Positions 9,514 to 19,554 of a DNA stretch of 64,000 nt are shown here, piece by piece. How positions within the stretch are numbered: position 1 is the stretch's first letter; each line of letters begins with the position of its first letter. Origin of the DNA: an uncultured Clostridia bacterium (GTDB lineage: Bacteria; Bacillota; Clostridia; Oscillospirales; Acutalibacteraceae). Location: the NCBI GenBank assembly GCA_947585965.1, contig CANPXK010000004.1:1-64000 (forward strand). Reading direction: 5' to 3'. The translations under genes were made by a program, and so were the position numbers. The notes under the pieces are model-generated. The model worked only from the letters and a program-made list of their open reading frames with translations, was not told the origin of the DNA and made no database searches.

Positions 9514-12500
9514 GAATAAAACAACCTTTGAACCGACACAGGCACAGAAAAATGCCATCAATGCACAAGGGGGAGGTATTATTGTTTCTGCAGCGGCAGG
9601 CTCGGGAAAGACAAGGGTACTTGTTCAAAGAGTGATAAAACTTCTGACGGGTGAAAATCCCGTATCGGCGGACAGACTGCTTATTCTTACATTTACGAAC
9701 ACAGCGGCGGCAGAAATGAAGATGAGAATTTCTCAGGCAATAGACGAACTTATACAGGAAAATCCCGCAAATGATTTTTATCGCAAACAGCAGCTTTTGC
9801 TTTCGTGTGCGGATATATGCACAATAGACAGCTTTTGCAGCAAGGTTGTCAGAGAGAACTTTTTCAGGCTCGGGGTAAGCAGGGATTTCCGTGTGGGTAC
9901 TTCGGCGGAACTGTATGAATTAAGCAGAAGAATAATGTCCGATATTATTGAGGAATATTATACTCCGCCCGAGGAGAGCAGTGAAAATTACAAGGAAGAG
10001 CTTGAAAGATATGAAAGCTTTAATATTATGAGTATGCTAATGACGGATGCAAAACTCGATAATGATCTTGAAAGTGAGCTTCTTGAGGCATATAACAAAT
10101 ATACCGCCCATGCTTTTCCGGATCAATGGCTGAAAATGTGTATAGAACAGTATAACCCCGGGATGAAGCTGTCCGAAAACAAGGCTGCGGATTACCTTTT
10201 TCACAGTCTTGAAGCAAAAATAATAAAACTGCGTGATATCTATGATAATGCTATGAAATATTATGAAGCCGTTGATAAAAACAGAAACAGCGGAAAAAAG
10301 TCCTACATAAATACGTTGGATGTGTTCGACAGCTGCGGGGCTTTTCTTGAAAGTATCGAAGGACTGTATTCCTCAAAAGAAAATAATTATTCAGATTTAT
10401 CCGGGATAGTGATGAATTTCTCTAAGACCACCATACGAACGGGCAGCTCCAAGGATGAAGACCTCAAAGCTGCCGCTTCGGGGCTTAACTCATTCGGGAA
10501 ATATACTGAGGAGGAACTCAAACCGTATGCCTGCTTCACAGATGAGATTTTCAGGGAAAACAATACTAAGCTTTATCCTGTAATGAAATGTCTTGGAGGA
10601 CTTCTGCAAAAATTTGCTCGTAAATATTTTGAGGCAAAAAAGGAAAGAAAGATACTTGATTTCCATGACCTTGAAAGTCTTGTTCTCAGACTTCTATACA
10701 GATATGACGAGGAAACGGACGGATATATCACAACGGATTTTGCGGATGAAATAAGGCAAAAATATGAAGAGATAATGATTGATGAATATCAGGATACCAA
10801 TGATATTCAGGAAAATATTTTCAGGGCAATATCAAGGAATGAAGAAAACCTTTTTGTTGTCGGAGATGTCAAGCAGAGTATATTCCGATTTCGGGAGGCA
10901 AAGCCGGTATTATTCAAAAACAGATGCGGACAGAGCAGTGTTTATGATGAGGAAAATGCCGATTTTCCCGCGCTCATTGTTCTTGATAAAAATTTCCGCA
11001 GCAGAAAGGGCATTATTGACAGTGTTAATTTTATTTTCGGACTTCTTATGTCGGAAAAATCCGGAGAAATAGAATATGATGAAAACCACCGACTGACTGC
11101 GGGAGCATATTATCCCGAAAAAAGCCAACCCGATGTTGAACTGCATATTGTTGAGCATAGGGAGAAAATTATTTCGGAGGAAAGTGACAGCCGGAACAGT
11201 GATAAAAATTCCGATGAGGATGACGGAATAAATGCAGAGGAGGAAAATAAGACCAAAACGGAGGCAATATATTGTGCAGGACTTATAAAAGAGATTATAG
11301 ACAGGGGTGATACTGTTTATGATGCAAAGGAAAAAAAGGAAAGAAAGGCTGTATTTAGTGATTTTTGCATTTTGATGAGAAGCGTCAGGAATACAGCTCA
11401 TATATACTCGTCGGAATTTGAAAAATGCGGGATACCTGTATATACCGATGCGGATTTTGATCTTCTCGAAAGATATGAGGTAAAGGCGGCTCTTTCATAT
11501 CTTAAGGTGCTTAATAATCCTCTTTCCGATATTGATATGATTGCCGCACTCATGTGTCCGGTATTTGGCTTTACACCTGATGAGCTTTCGCAGATAAAAG
11601 GAGTATACGGAAAAAATTATTACAAAAAGCTCCGGACAATTTCTTATAATGATACCAAATCGGATGGAGAAAACCATTCAGATAATATTGCGGCTAATGC
11701 TGACAAAGACCGTACCTATGCCGGAATCGGGAATGAACTCAGGGAAAAATGCGGTAATTTTCTTGAAACAATGAGGAAGTTCAGGGAATTGTCCGTAACA
11801 GTTACAACTGACAGGTTATTACAGGAGTTTTTTGAGAGTACGGGCTTTATTTCAGTGATGAATGCCATGCCAAACGGGGAATTTCGTGTCCAGAACCTCA
11901 GAAGATTTATGAATTTTGTTTTTGAATATGAAAACAGTGTATCTGGCGGACTGACCGGCTTTGTGCGTCATGTAAGATATCTTGAAGAGACAAATAACGG
12001 TATAAGGGTTTCGGACAGTACACCTGTCAATGCCGTAAGAATAATGACAATACATCATTCAAAAGGACTTGAATTTCCAATATGTATAGTTGCCGGAATG
12101 AATACAAAGGAAAAGGTAGATGCATCAAAGGTAAAATATCATAGTGAACTTGGAATAGGTCTGAGGACTATAGATACAGAAAAGCTTTTGCAGTTCAACA
12201 CACTGCAATTCAAGTCAATACATATGGCAAAAGGAGCAGAGGAAAAAAGCGAACTGTTAAGACTTCTCTATGTTGCCCTCACACGACCCAAAGAAAGACT
12301 TATAATGCTTTCCACAGTAACGACAAAGGAAAATACGAACAGCGGAAATACTGATGAAGTCGGTTCGGAAGAATCGGAAGGCTATTATAAATATATAGGC
12401 AGTCTTGCGGGTAAAATTAAATATAATGAAAAAACAGGACACATTTTTCCGAGTGTCGTAATGGAACAGCATACATTATCCGATTGGGTTGTTATGTGTG

Positions 12501-13372
12501 CATTGCTGAACGGAGAAATGACACAGCTCAGAGATGATGCCTGCTCAGGTGCCGGGGATGACATTCATCTCCCCTCGCTCAGATGCAATGCCCACTGGAA
12601 ATTTGTTCATGCGGATAAGGTTGAAAGAAGAGCCGGAAGAATCAGAAAATCGGCATTAACCGGAACCGATGACAGGCTCGAAAAATTCCTGCGTGAGCGT
12701 TTTTCCGAAAAAAGAAATGATATCAGCACAAAAATCCCGTCAAAGGTATCCGCTTCCATGCTTGCACACAGCGGAACACAGACATATTATGCTGCTGTTT
12801 CAAGTCCGCCCTTTGCAAAATCCGGTTCGGTATCTCCTGCCGAAAGGGGAACTGCAACTCATGCCTTCCTGCAATATGCGAATATCAATAATCTTTATAA
12901 GGAAATTTGTGAAACAGGTGTTTTTGAAAAGGAGAAAAAATCGGTTACGGAACAGAAATTGATGTCCGCCGAGCAGGCAGATCTTATAATTGACGAAAAT
13001 ATAATAAAATTTTCAAAAAGCAGACTTTTTGAAAGAATGGCAGGTGCAGAAAAGCTTTATAGGGAATATCGTTTTACGGTAAGTATTCCGGCAAGACTGG
13101 CTTTGATAGACGGGGAATCTTTTTCGGATGAAGAATTCGGTGACAGCAAGTCCATACTTCAGGGTTCCATTGACTGCATAATCGAGGAAGATGACGGTAT
13201 TGTCATAGTAGATTATAAAACCGACAGAGTCAAAGATACCGAAAGGTTGAAGGAAATGTATGGTGTACAGCTCAGACTTTATAAGGAGGCGGCAAATCAG
13301 ATTTTTGATAAACCTGTCAAGGAATGTTATATATATTCCCTTCACTGCGGCTGTGAAATACCTATAGAATAA
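9506..13372 (+). CDS. addA: ATP-dependent helicase/nuclease subunit A (AddA)
   Basis: This is the UvrD/Rep-type helicase-nuclease partner of AddB, 1288 residues long. A Q-motif-like PTQAQKNAI is followed by Walker A AAAGSGKT (residues 29-36). The Walker B region reads IMIDEYQDTND, and FVVGDVKQSIFRFR, motif V-VI residues (HHSKGLEFP, LLYVALTRPKERL) and a C-terminal nuclease motif VDYKTD are all visible. Domain order and length match the AddA family. The start lies inside the last codons of addB. Confidence 0.95.
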   Translation: MSKNKTTFEPTQAQKNAINAQGGGIIVSAAAGSGKTRVLVQRVIKLLTGENPVSADRLLILTFTNTAAAEMKMRISQAIDELIQENPANDFYRKQQLLLSCADICTIDSFCSKVVRENFFRLGVSRDFRVGTSAELYELSRRIMSDIIEEYYTPPEESSENYKEELERYESFNIMSMLMTDAKLDNDLESELLEAYNKYTAHAFPDQWLKMCIEQYNPGMKLSENKAADYLFHSLEAKIIKLRDIYDNAMKYYEAVDKNRNSGKKSYINTLDVFDSCGAFLESIEGLYSSKENNYSDLSGIVMNFSKTTIRTGSSKDEDLKAAASGLNSFGKYTEEELKPYACFTDEIFRENNTKLYPVMKCLGGLLQKFARKYFEAKKERKILDFHDLESLVLRLLYRYDEETDGYITTDFADEIRQKYEEIMIDEYQDTNDIQENIFRAISRNEENLFVVGDVKQSIFRFREAKPVLFKNRCGQSSVYDEENADFPALIVLDKNFRSRKGIIDSVNFIFGLLMSEKSGEIEYDENHRLTAGAYYPEKSQPDVELHIVEHREKIISEESDSRNSDKNSDEDDGINAEEENKTKTEAIYCAGLIKEIIDRGDTVYDAKEKKERKAVFSDFCILMRSVRNTAHIYSSEFEKCGIPVYTDADFDLLERYEVKAALSYLKVLNNPLSDIDMIAALMCPVFGFTPDELSQIKGVYGKNYYKKLRTISYNDTKSDGENHSDNIAANADKDRTYAGIGNELREKCGNFLETMRKFRELSVTVTTDRLLQEFFESTGFISVMNAMPNGEFRVQNLRRFMNFVFEYENSVSGGLTGFVRHVRYLEETNNGIRVSDSTPVNAVRIMTIHHSKGLEFPICIVAGMNTKEKVDASKVKYHSELGIGLRTIDTEKLLQFNTLQFKSIHMAKGAEEKSELLRLLYVALTRPKERLIMLSTVTTKENTNSGNTDEVGSEESEGYYKYIGSLAGKIKYNEKTGHIFPSVVMEQHTLSDWVVMCALLNGEMTQLRDDACSGAGDDIHLPSLRCNAHWKFVHADKVERRAGRIRKSALTGTDDRLEKFLRERFSEKRNDISTKIPSKVSASMLAHSGTQTYYAAVSSPPFAKSGSVSPAERGTATHAFLQYANINNLYKEICETGVFEKEKKSVTEQKLMSAEQADLIIDENIIKFSKSRLFERMAGAEKLYREYRFTVSIPARLALIDGESFSDEEFGDSKSILQGSIDCIIEEDDGIVIVDYKTDRVKDTERLKEMYGVQLRLYKEAANQIFDKPVKECYIYSLHCGCEIPIE

Positions 13373-13455
13373 TTGACGGACAGACGGCTGCTATATGTTC
13401 ATACATTACATCATTCCCGCATAATATATAACAGTAGAAACTGTGGGGTGATGTT

Positions 13456-14019
13456 ATGTCGGCGGTATCGGCGGCGATAATCGGTGCGGCTCTTGCCATG
13501 GATGCCTTTGCCGTGTCGTTTGTGTGCGGCTCCTCGGACAGAACAAAACGGCTGAGGTGTGCCTTTATTACGGCTGCGGCATTTGGTATCTTTCAGATGA
13601 TTATGCCGATACTCGGCTGGAGCGTTGGAAAGGTCGGAAGCAAGGCGATTGAGGGCTTTGATCATATCATAGCCTTTGGTATATTGGTATTCCTCGGAGT
13701 AAAAATGATTATCGACAGCTTCGGAAATATTATGGACAAAAAATCGGATGTCTTTGATCTGCGTTCGCTTATAATTATGGCTCTTGCAACAAGTATTGAT
13801 GCCCTTACGGTTGGAATTGTACTTCCGTCTGCTGTAGGGGCGGAGACCTTTACTTCACTTATTATGTCTGTTTCGATAATCGGTGCTGTAACATTCATAC
13901 TTTGCTTTATCGGATATCAGCTTGGAAGACGAATAAGCAATCTCAACCCGAGGATTACTCAGATAATCGGAGGAATAGTTCTTATAGCACTCGGAATAAA
14001 ATCCCTAATAACAGGTTAG
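13456..14019 (+). CDS. mntP: Putative manganese efflux pump MntP
   Basis: This 187-residue, six-helix inner-membrane protein belongs to the MntP/YebN (DUF204) family, which exports Mn2+. The two internal repeats each carry the family's acidic membrane motif: MDAFAVSF near residue 15 and SIDALTVG near residue 115. The ATG at 13456 follows a GGGGTGATGTT ribosome site. In some bacteria mntP is controlled by a Mn-sensing riboswitch; I see no clear yybP-type aptamer in the 83 bp upstream. Its terminator overlaps the translation start of the next gene. Confidence 0.88.
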   Translation: MSAVSAAIIGAALAMDAFAVSFVCGSSDRTKRLRCAFITAAAFGIFQMIMPILGWSVGKVGSKAIEGFDHIIAFGILVFLGVKMIIDSFGNIMDKKSDVFDLRSLIIMALATSIDALTVGIVLPSAVGAETFTSLIMSVSIIGAVTFILCFIGYQLGRRISNLNPRITQIIGGIVLIALGIKSLITG

Positions 14020-14021
14020 CA

Positions 14022-14063
14022 AAAAAATCATCTCTGTATATTATGATACAGGGGTGATTTTTT
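14022..14063 (+). terminator. mntP terminator that contains the ribosome site of the next gene
   Basis: An 18 bp stem (14022-14039 with 14046-14063, loop ATTATG) runs into a T-run. The right arm contains GGGGTGA, the Shine-Dalgarno of the YunB-like gene, and the T-run abuts its TTG start. Read-through transcripts would therefore fold this ribosome site away. Confidence 0.8.
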
Positions 14064-14709
14064 GTCCATAAGACGCAGAGGGAGAAAGGGAAATAAGGCG
14101 GCTAAGGTAATACTCATTATGCTTATCGTTCTGATAATAACCGTAATTTTTCTTGAAATACGCCTTAAGCCTGTTATACGTTCCGTAGCATCAATACAGG
14201 CACAAAGCTTTGCGACTCTTACAATCAGTGAAACCGTTACCGATATTCTTGACGAAATGAATATAAGCGGGGAAGAGCTTGAAACCGTGACAGCCTCATC
14301 TGACGGGACTATTGCTTCAATAAGTACAAATACTGTTGTTACCAACAGGCTAAAAAATCTTATTACAACACGAACTCAGGAGGCACTTTCAAATATCCAA
14401 AGCAAAAGAATTGATGTGCCGATAGGTACGATCCTCGGCGGAGAGCTTTTTAACGGTGTCGGACCGGCAATACCCGTATATATTTCCATGTCGGGAACGG
14501 TAAACAGTGATTTTGAGGAAAAATTTGAGAGCGGGGGCATAAATCAGACGGTACATAAGCTGTCGGTAAAAATATCTGCGGAAATAAATATAATAATGCC
14601 TATGACATCATGTACGGAAAGAGTAGAAACCACCGTACTTGTAGGGGAAACCGTAATTGTAGGGGAGACTCCGGACGGCCTGCTCATGCATGAACAGACA
14701 ATATCGTGA
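14062..14709 (+). CDS. yunB: Sporulation protein YunB-like
   Basis: The 215-residue protein has a short basic N-terminus (RRRGRKGNK) and one transmembrane segment (about residues 17-35). A conserved extracytoplasmic domain contains TEVVTDRLKNL-like and PIGTILGGELFNGVGP motifs, typical of YunB. YunB is a sporulation protein made under sigma-E control in Bacillus, of unclear biochemical function. The start is TTG at 14062, inferred from the GGGGTGA site 5 bases upstream; no ATG offers a better match. That ribosome site lies in the terminator stem of mntP. Confidence 0.75.
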   Translation: MSIRRRGRKGNKAAKVILIMLIVLIITVIFLEIRLKPVIRSVASIQAQSFATLTISETVTDILDEMNISGEELETVTASSDGTIASISTNTVVTNRLKNLITTRTQEALSNIQSKRIDVPIGTILGGELFNGVGPAIPVYISMSGTVNSDFEEKFESGGINQTVHKLSVKISAEINIIMPMTSCTERVETTVLVGETVIVGETPDGLLMHEQTIS

Positions 14710-14727
14710 ATTTGCCGTCAATATTGC

Positions 14728-14756
14728 TTGAATGGCTGTGCAAAATATGTTATTAT
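14728..14756 (+). promoter_or_regulatory. Sigma-A-like promoter for miaB
   Basis: TTGAAT (14728-14733), a 17-base spacer and TATTAT (14751-14756) lie 45 bases before the miaB start. Confidence 0.6.
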
Positions 14757-14801
14757 AAGCTTGTATAAATCATTATGTATTTTTAACACGGAGGTAAAAA
14801 C

Positions 14802-16208
14802 GTGAGCAGTATTAATATAACGGAGAAAAGGTCTGATGCACAGGATCAATACATCGAACTTTTAAAAGATCTTCTTTATATGAGGGCAGGAAATAAGCAG
14901 CCATATGGATATGTGCGTACGTACGGCTGTCAGCAGAATGTTTCGGACAGCGAAAAAATTAAGGGTATGCTTGAAGAAATGGGTTGTATTATAACGGAGG
15001 AACCTGAAAAAGCGGATATAATAATATTCAACACCTGTGCCGTGCGTGAACACGCCGAGGACAGGGTATTCGGAAATGTCGGCGCACTTAAGGCACTGAA
15101 AAGGGAAAAACCATCCTTGCTTATAGGTCTTTGCGGCTGCATGATGGAGCAGGAGCATATTGCGGACAGGATATATAAAAGCTTTCCGTATGTGGGTCTT
15201 GTTTTCGGGACTCATGTTATACATAAATTTCCGGAGCTGGTATATAACGCTGTTACGAGTGGAAAAAGACTTGTTGAAAGAGGAAATGATGACGGAAAAA
15301 TATATGAGGGACTTCCGATTCATAGGGACGGAAGCTTCAAGGGCTGGCTCCCTGTTATGTACGGATGCGATAATTTCTGTTCTTACTGTATTGTTCCGTA
15401 TGTAAGGGGTCGGGAAAGGAGCCGCCGTCCGTCTGCGATTATTGAAGAAGCGGAAGCTATGGTAAAGGCAGGTTATAAGGAAATAACTCTCCTCGGGCAA
15501 AATGTAAATTCCTACGGAAAGGGACTTGATGAGAAAACCGATTTTGCGACACTACTGAATGATGTTGCAAATATTGACGGAGATTTTTGGGTGCGTTTTA
15601 TGACATCACACCCAAAGGATGCATCCGAAAAGCTTATTGATGTGATTGCGGAAAATGATAAAATCTGCAATCATCTGCACCTTCCGTTTCAGTGCGGAAG
15701 TAACAGGGTGCTTGATAAGATGAACCGTCGCTATACAAGGGAGAAATATCTTGAAATTGTAAATTATGCCAAAAGAAAAATTCCCGATTTATCGCTTACA
15801 AGTGATGTTATTGTGGGATTCCCGGGAGAAACCTATGAGGAATTTCAGGAAACACTTGACCTTATAAGAGAGGTTAAGTTTACATCACTGTTTACATTTA
15901 TTTATTCGCCGCGAGTAGGTACGCCTGCCGCAAAGCTTGACGATCCCTATACTCATGAGGAAAAGGCAAAGAGAATGACAGAGCTTCTGAAGCTTCAGGA
16001 GGAGATTGCCGCAGAGAGATGTGCGGGAATGGTAGGAAAGATTTACCGTGTGCTTGTGGAGGAGCAGGCAAGAGAGGGAGTACTAAATGCCCGTACACAG
16101 AATAATATAGTCGTTGAGCTTAATGCACCGACAGAGCTTATCGGAACTTTCCAATATGCCGAAATAACCGAGGCAAGGAACTGGATACTCAGGGGAAAAA
16201 TTGTCTGA
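14802..16208 (+). CDS. miaB: tRNA-2-methylthio-N6-isopentenyladenosine synthase MiaB
   Basis: MiaB is a radical-SAM enzyme that adds a methylthio group to i6A37 of tRNAs. At 468 residues it has the family layout. The N-terminal UPF0004 domain has its cluster cysteines, including C43 in YGCQQN, the NTCAVRE motif and LCGCM. The radical-SAM domain has CxxxCxxC at C189, C193 and C196, and a C-terminal TRAM domain follows. It starts with GTG at 14802 after an ACGGAGGT ribosome site. A terminator follows about 75 bp downstream of the stop. Confidence 0.95.
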   Translation: MSSINITEKRSDAQDQYIELLKDLLYMRAGNKQPYGYVRTYGCQQNVSDSEKIKGMLEEMGCIITEEPEKADIIIFNTCAVREHAEDRVFGNVGALKALKREKPSLLIGLCGCMMEQEHIADRIYKSFPYVGLVFGTHVIHKFPELVYNAVTSGKRLVERGNDDGKIYEGLPIHRDGSFKGWLPVMYGCDNFCSYCIVPYVRGRERSRRPSAIIEEAEAMVKAGYKEITLLGQNVNSYGKGLDEKTDFATLLNDVANIDGDFWVRFMTSHPKDASEKLIDVIAENDKICNHLHLPFQCGSNRVLDKMNRRYTREKYLEIVNYAKRKIPDLSLTSDVIVGFPGETYEEFQETLDLIREVKFTSLFTFIYSPRVGTPAAKLDDPYTHEEKAKRMTELLKLQEEIAAERCAGMVGKIYRVLVEEQAREGVLNARTQNNIVVELNAPTELIGTFQYAEITEARNWILRGKIV

Positions 16209-16283
16209 TGAAAATTATTCGGAAATATTTGATTTATCAAAATGGAATATTTTATGATATTTATAGAATACTATATCAGGATT

Positions 16284-16316
16284 AAGACTGTTTCCGAAAT
16301 GGGAGCAGTCTTTCTG
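16284..16316 (+). terminator. Intrinsic terminator between miaB and ylbF
   Basis: AAGACTG (16284-16290) pairs with CAGTCTT (16305-16311), with extra inner pairing (TCC/GGA), and a T-rich tail follows. Confidence 0.65.
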
Positions 16317-16343
16317 ATTTGAATAAATATATCACATATCGGT

Positions 16344-16372
16344 TTGACAATATCTTATGAATTTGATAAAAT
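16344..16372 (+). promoter_or_regulatory. Sigma-A promoter for ylbF-mutS
   Basis: Perfect TTGACA (16344-16349), 17 bases and TAAAAT (16367-16372) lie upstream of the ylbF ATG at 16420. Confidence 0.75.
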
Positions 16373-16419
16373 AATGTTGATTGTTCAATTGGAAAATTAA
16401 TCGAAAAAAGGAGATTATT

Positions 16420-16839
16420 ATGGAAAATAAGGATATTATTGAAATTGCAAGAGAACTGGGCAGACAGCTGCAAAGGGAGGATGCCTATATAAAATTCAAT
16501 ATGGCAAGACAGGCTGCGGATGATGATAAGGAGCTGCAAAAGCTTATAACAAGGTTCAGCGCTATACGTGCGGAAATGTCGGAAATGACTGCAAAACCCG
16601 ATGATGAGCGTGACCCTGATGCCGCAAGAAAGCTTGGTGAGAATATGAGAAGGGTTTATGCCGAAATAATGGCCAATGAACGCATGATAAATTATAATAA
16701 GGCTAAAGACGATTTTGACGTAATAATGAACAGAATTTCCGCAATAATACAGAAAGCCTCCGAAGGGGAGGATCCCGATACGGCGGATTATACGCCGTCA
16801 TGCAGTGGAAGCTGTGCAACGTGCGGCGGCTGCGGCTGA
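16420..16839 (+). CDS. ylbF: YlbF/YmcA family regulator with cysteine tail
   Basis: This 139-residue helical protein matches the YlbF/YmcA (DUF964) family, which in Bacillus works with YaaT to stimulate mRNA maturation by RNase Y and affects sporulation and competence. The ATG at 16420 is preferred because of an AAAGGAGATT ribosome site. A longer in-frame extension to 16381 lacks one. The C-terminus is CSGSCATCGGCG, four closely spaced cysteines fitting the iron-sulphur or metal binding reported for the YlbF-YmcA-YaaT complex. It sits between miaB and mutS, a common neighbourhood for such genes in Clostridia. Confidence 0.8.
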   Translation: MENKDIIEIARELGRQLQREDAYIKFNMARQAADDDKELQKLITRFSAIRAEMSEMTAKPDDERDPDAARKLGENMRRVYAEIMANERMINYNKAKDDFDVIMNRISAIIQKASEGEDPDTADYTPSCSGSCATCGGCG

Positions 16840-16916
16840 TAAAATAACAGGGTAGGACTTACGCAGATGAAGGTTTATGACCGACATATGAAGATAAATT
16901 TAAGGTGGTGAATGAA

Positions 16917-19529
16917 TTGGCTGAAATTTCTCCTATGATGAAGCAATATCTTGAAATAAAGGAAAATTATAAGGACTGTATACTTTTTTACCGTGTGGGG
17001 GACTTTTATGAAATGTTCTTTGATGATGCAAAAACCGCACAACAGGAGCTTGAACTGACGCTCACGGGAAAGGACTGCGGACTTGAGGAGCGCGCGCCTA
17101 TGTGCGGTGTTCCTTTCCACAGCTATGAAACCTATGCGGCAAGACTTATTGCAAAGGGATATAAGGTAGCAATATGCGAGCAGACGGAGGACCCCTCAAA
17201 GACAAAAAAGCTTGTAAAGCGAGAGGTTATAAGAGTGATAACCCCCGGTACAGTAATGGAGCAGAGTATGCTTGACGAGGGGAGCAATAATTTTATATGC
17301 TCCGTTTATACACAGAAGAATAAGACAGGTATAGCTTTTTGTGATATTTCGACAGGAGAATTATATGCGACACTTATTGATACTGATGATATTGAAGGTG
17401 CCGTTAAGGATGAGCTTCTTAAATATTCGCCGAGAGAACTTCTGATAGGCGGCGAAACAATTCGTTTCAAAACACTTGCCGCCTTTATAAAGGATAAGCT
17501 TTCAGCCTGTGTCAATATGCTTGATGACGAGGCTTTCTCATATGCGGATGCCGAAGAAACAATAAAAGGTCGGTTTGCGGGAAAAAGCATTGACAGTATC
17601 GGGCTTACGGATATGCCGCAGACTGTTTCGGCCATCGGTGCTCTTATAACCTATCTTGTAAAAACACAAAAGGGCGGTCTGGAGCGCATAAATAAAATCG
17701 AGCTTTACAGCGAGGAGCAGTACGTTCATCTTGATTATAATACAAGACGTAATCTTGAACTTACAGAGCCGCTTAACAGTAAAAATAAATCGGCATCACT
17801 GCTTGCCGTACTCGACAGAACAAAAACCTCAATGGGAAAAAGGCTTATCAAAAGCTATATCGAAAAGCCGCTTGCAAAGATCGGTGCAATAATGAAAAGG
17901 CAGAATGCGGTGTCAGAGCTTTACGATAATGTTCAGATGAGAATGAATCTGCGTGAAGCACTTGTAGGAATGTTTGATATACAGCGTGTTATAACAAGGG
18001 TGGTTTACGGTTCGGCAAATGCAAGGGAACTGCGTTCTCTTTGCGGAGCATTAAAAAGACTTCCCGGAATAAAGGGAAGTATAGCCGGAGCAAAGAGCGG
18101 ACTGCTCAAAGAAATGTATGGCAGTATTGATCTGCTTAATGATATAGTGGAGCTTATAGATAAGACCATTGAGGATGAACCGCCGTTTTCCGTCCGTGAG
18201 GGAGGAATGATACGAGAAGGCTGTTCGGAGGAGCTTGACAGTCTGCGTACGGATATGAAGGGCGGAACCGAGCTTATGGCTAAAATCGAAGCCGAGGAGC
18301 GGGCTAAAACCGGAATACCAAAATTAAAGATAGGATACAACAGGGTGTTTGGTTATTATATTGAAGTATCAAATTCCTATAAGAATCTTGTTCCGGAGGA
18401 ATATATCAGAAAACAGACACTTACAGGCGGCGAGAGGTACATAACCGAGGAGCTTAAAAACCTTGAAAGAAGAATACTCGGTGCAAAGGACAGGTCAAAT
18501 GAGCTTGAATATGCAATATTTGAAAAGGTAAGAAATACAGCGGCGGCGGCGGTGGACAGAATTTCTTCCTCCGCAGCGGCTGTGGCAGTGCTTGATGTAA
18601 TGGCTTCGTTTGCACAGGCAGCATTCGATAATGACTATTGCTGTCCGACACTTAACAATAACGGAACAATACATATAACCGAGGGCAGACATCCTGTTGT
18701 GGAAAAGCTTGTCAGTGATACAAGATTTGTTCCGAATGATACAAATCTTAATCTGAATGATGAAAGAGTAGCAATAATAACAGGACCGAATATGTCAGGT
18801 AAATCTACATATATGCGTCAGACGGCACTTATAGTTCTTATGACACAGATGGGGTCGTTTGTGCCGGCAAAAAGTGCGGATATCTCCATTGCGGACAGTG
18901 TATTTACAAGAATAGGTGCATCTGACGACCTTTCAACGGGGCAGTCCACATTCATGGTTGAAATGAATGAAGTCGCTTATATTATGAAAAAGGCAACACG
19001 CAACAGCCTGCTTATACTTGACGAAATAGGCAGGGGTACTTCAACCTATGACGGAATGAGCATAGCAAGGGCAGTGCTTGAATATGTTGCGGATACAAAA
19101 AAATTAGGTGCAAAAACACTCTTTGCTACGCATTATCATGAGCTTACTGTTCTTGAAAATAAGCTTAAGGGTGTCAAAAATTATAACATAGCGGCGGTAA
19201 AACGCGGAGATGATATTACATTTCTCAGAAGAATAATTCCGGGGGCGGCAGATGAATCCTACGGAGTTGAGGTGGCAAAGCTTGCGGGACTGCCGGACAG
19301 TGTTATTGAAAGAGCAAAGGTGATACTTGCGGAGCTTGAAAGAAGCAGCAGGAAAATGCAGCGTCAGACAAAGAAAAAAACGGAGGAGCCGGAGGAGGAA
19401 ATGCAGATGGTATTTGCACCGAAGGATACACCGATAGAAAAACGTCTGAGGGAAATAGATATAAATACTCTTACACCAATGGAGTCGATGAATATCTTAT
19501 TTGAGCTTGTTAAAATGCTTAAGAATTAG
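16917..19529 (+). CDS. mutS: DNA mismatch repair protein MutS
   Basis: MutS binds mismatched DNA and uses ATP to recruit MutL. I chose the TTG at 16917 (Met-Ala-Glu-Ile-Ser-Pro-Met-Met), 8 bases after AAGGTGG, because MutS proteins typically begin this way. GTG codons at 16905 and 16908 would place the ribosome site inside the gene. With this start the protein has 870 residues. The mismatch-wedge F-Y-E motif is at residues 30-32 and Walker A GPNMSGKST at 623-631. LLILDEIGRGTSTYDG (Walker B) and FATHYHEL are also clear. mutL follows after 25 bp. Confidence 0.95.
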   Translation: MAEISPMMKQYLEIKENYKDCILFYRVGDFYEMFFDDAKTAQQELELTLTGKDCGLEERAPMCGVPFHSYETYAARLIAKGYKVAICEQTEDPSKTKKLVKREVIRVITPGTVMEQSMLDEGSNNFICSVYTQKNKTGIAFCDISTGELYATLIDTDDIEGAVKDELLKYSPRELLIGGETIRFKTLAAFIKDKLSACVNMLDDEAFSYADAEETIKGRFAGKSIDSIGLTDMPQTVSAIGALITYLVKTQKGGLERINKIELYSEEQYVHLDYNTRRNLELTEPLNSKNKSASLLAVLDRTKTSMGKRLIKSYIEKPLAKIGAIMKRQNAVSELYDNVQMRMNLREALVGMFDIQRVITRVVYGSANARELRSLCGALKRLPGIKGSIAGAKSGLLKEMYGSIDLLNDIVELIDKTIEDEPPFSVREGGMIREGCSEELDSLRTDMKGGTELMAKIEAEERAKTGIPKLKIGYNRVFGYYIEVSNSYKNLVPEEYIRKQTLTGGERYITEELKNLERRILGAKDRSNELEYAIFEKVRNTAAAAVDRISSSAAAVAVLDVMASFAQAAFDNDYCCPTLNNNGTIHITEGRHPVVEKLVSDTRFVPNDTNLNLNDERVAIITGPNMSGKSTYMRQTALIVLMTQMGSFVPAKSADISIADSVFTRIGASDDLSTGQSTFMVEMNEVAYIMKKATRNSLLILDEIGRGTSTYDGMSIARAVLEYVADTKKLGAKTLFATHYHELTVLENKLKGVKNYNIAAVKRGDDITFLRRIIPGAADESYGVEVAKLAGLPDSVIERAKVILAELERSSRKMQRQTKKKTEEPEEEMQMVFAPKDTPIEKRLREIDINTLTPMESMNILFELVKMLKN

Positions 19530-19554
19530 AAAAGGTATGGCGGGGGTGTGAAAA

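Noticed and set aside
13373-13455. Mn-sensing yybP-ykoY riboswitch before mntP
   Set aside because: The gap is only 83 bp and no matching aptamer motif can be seen.
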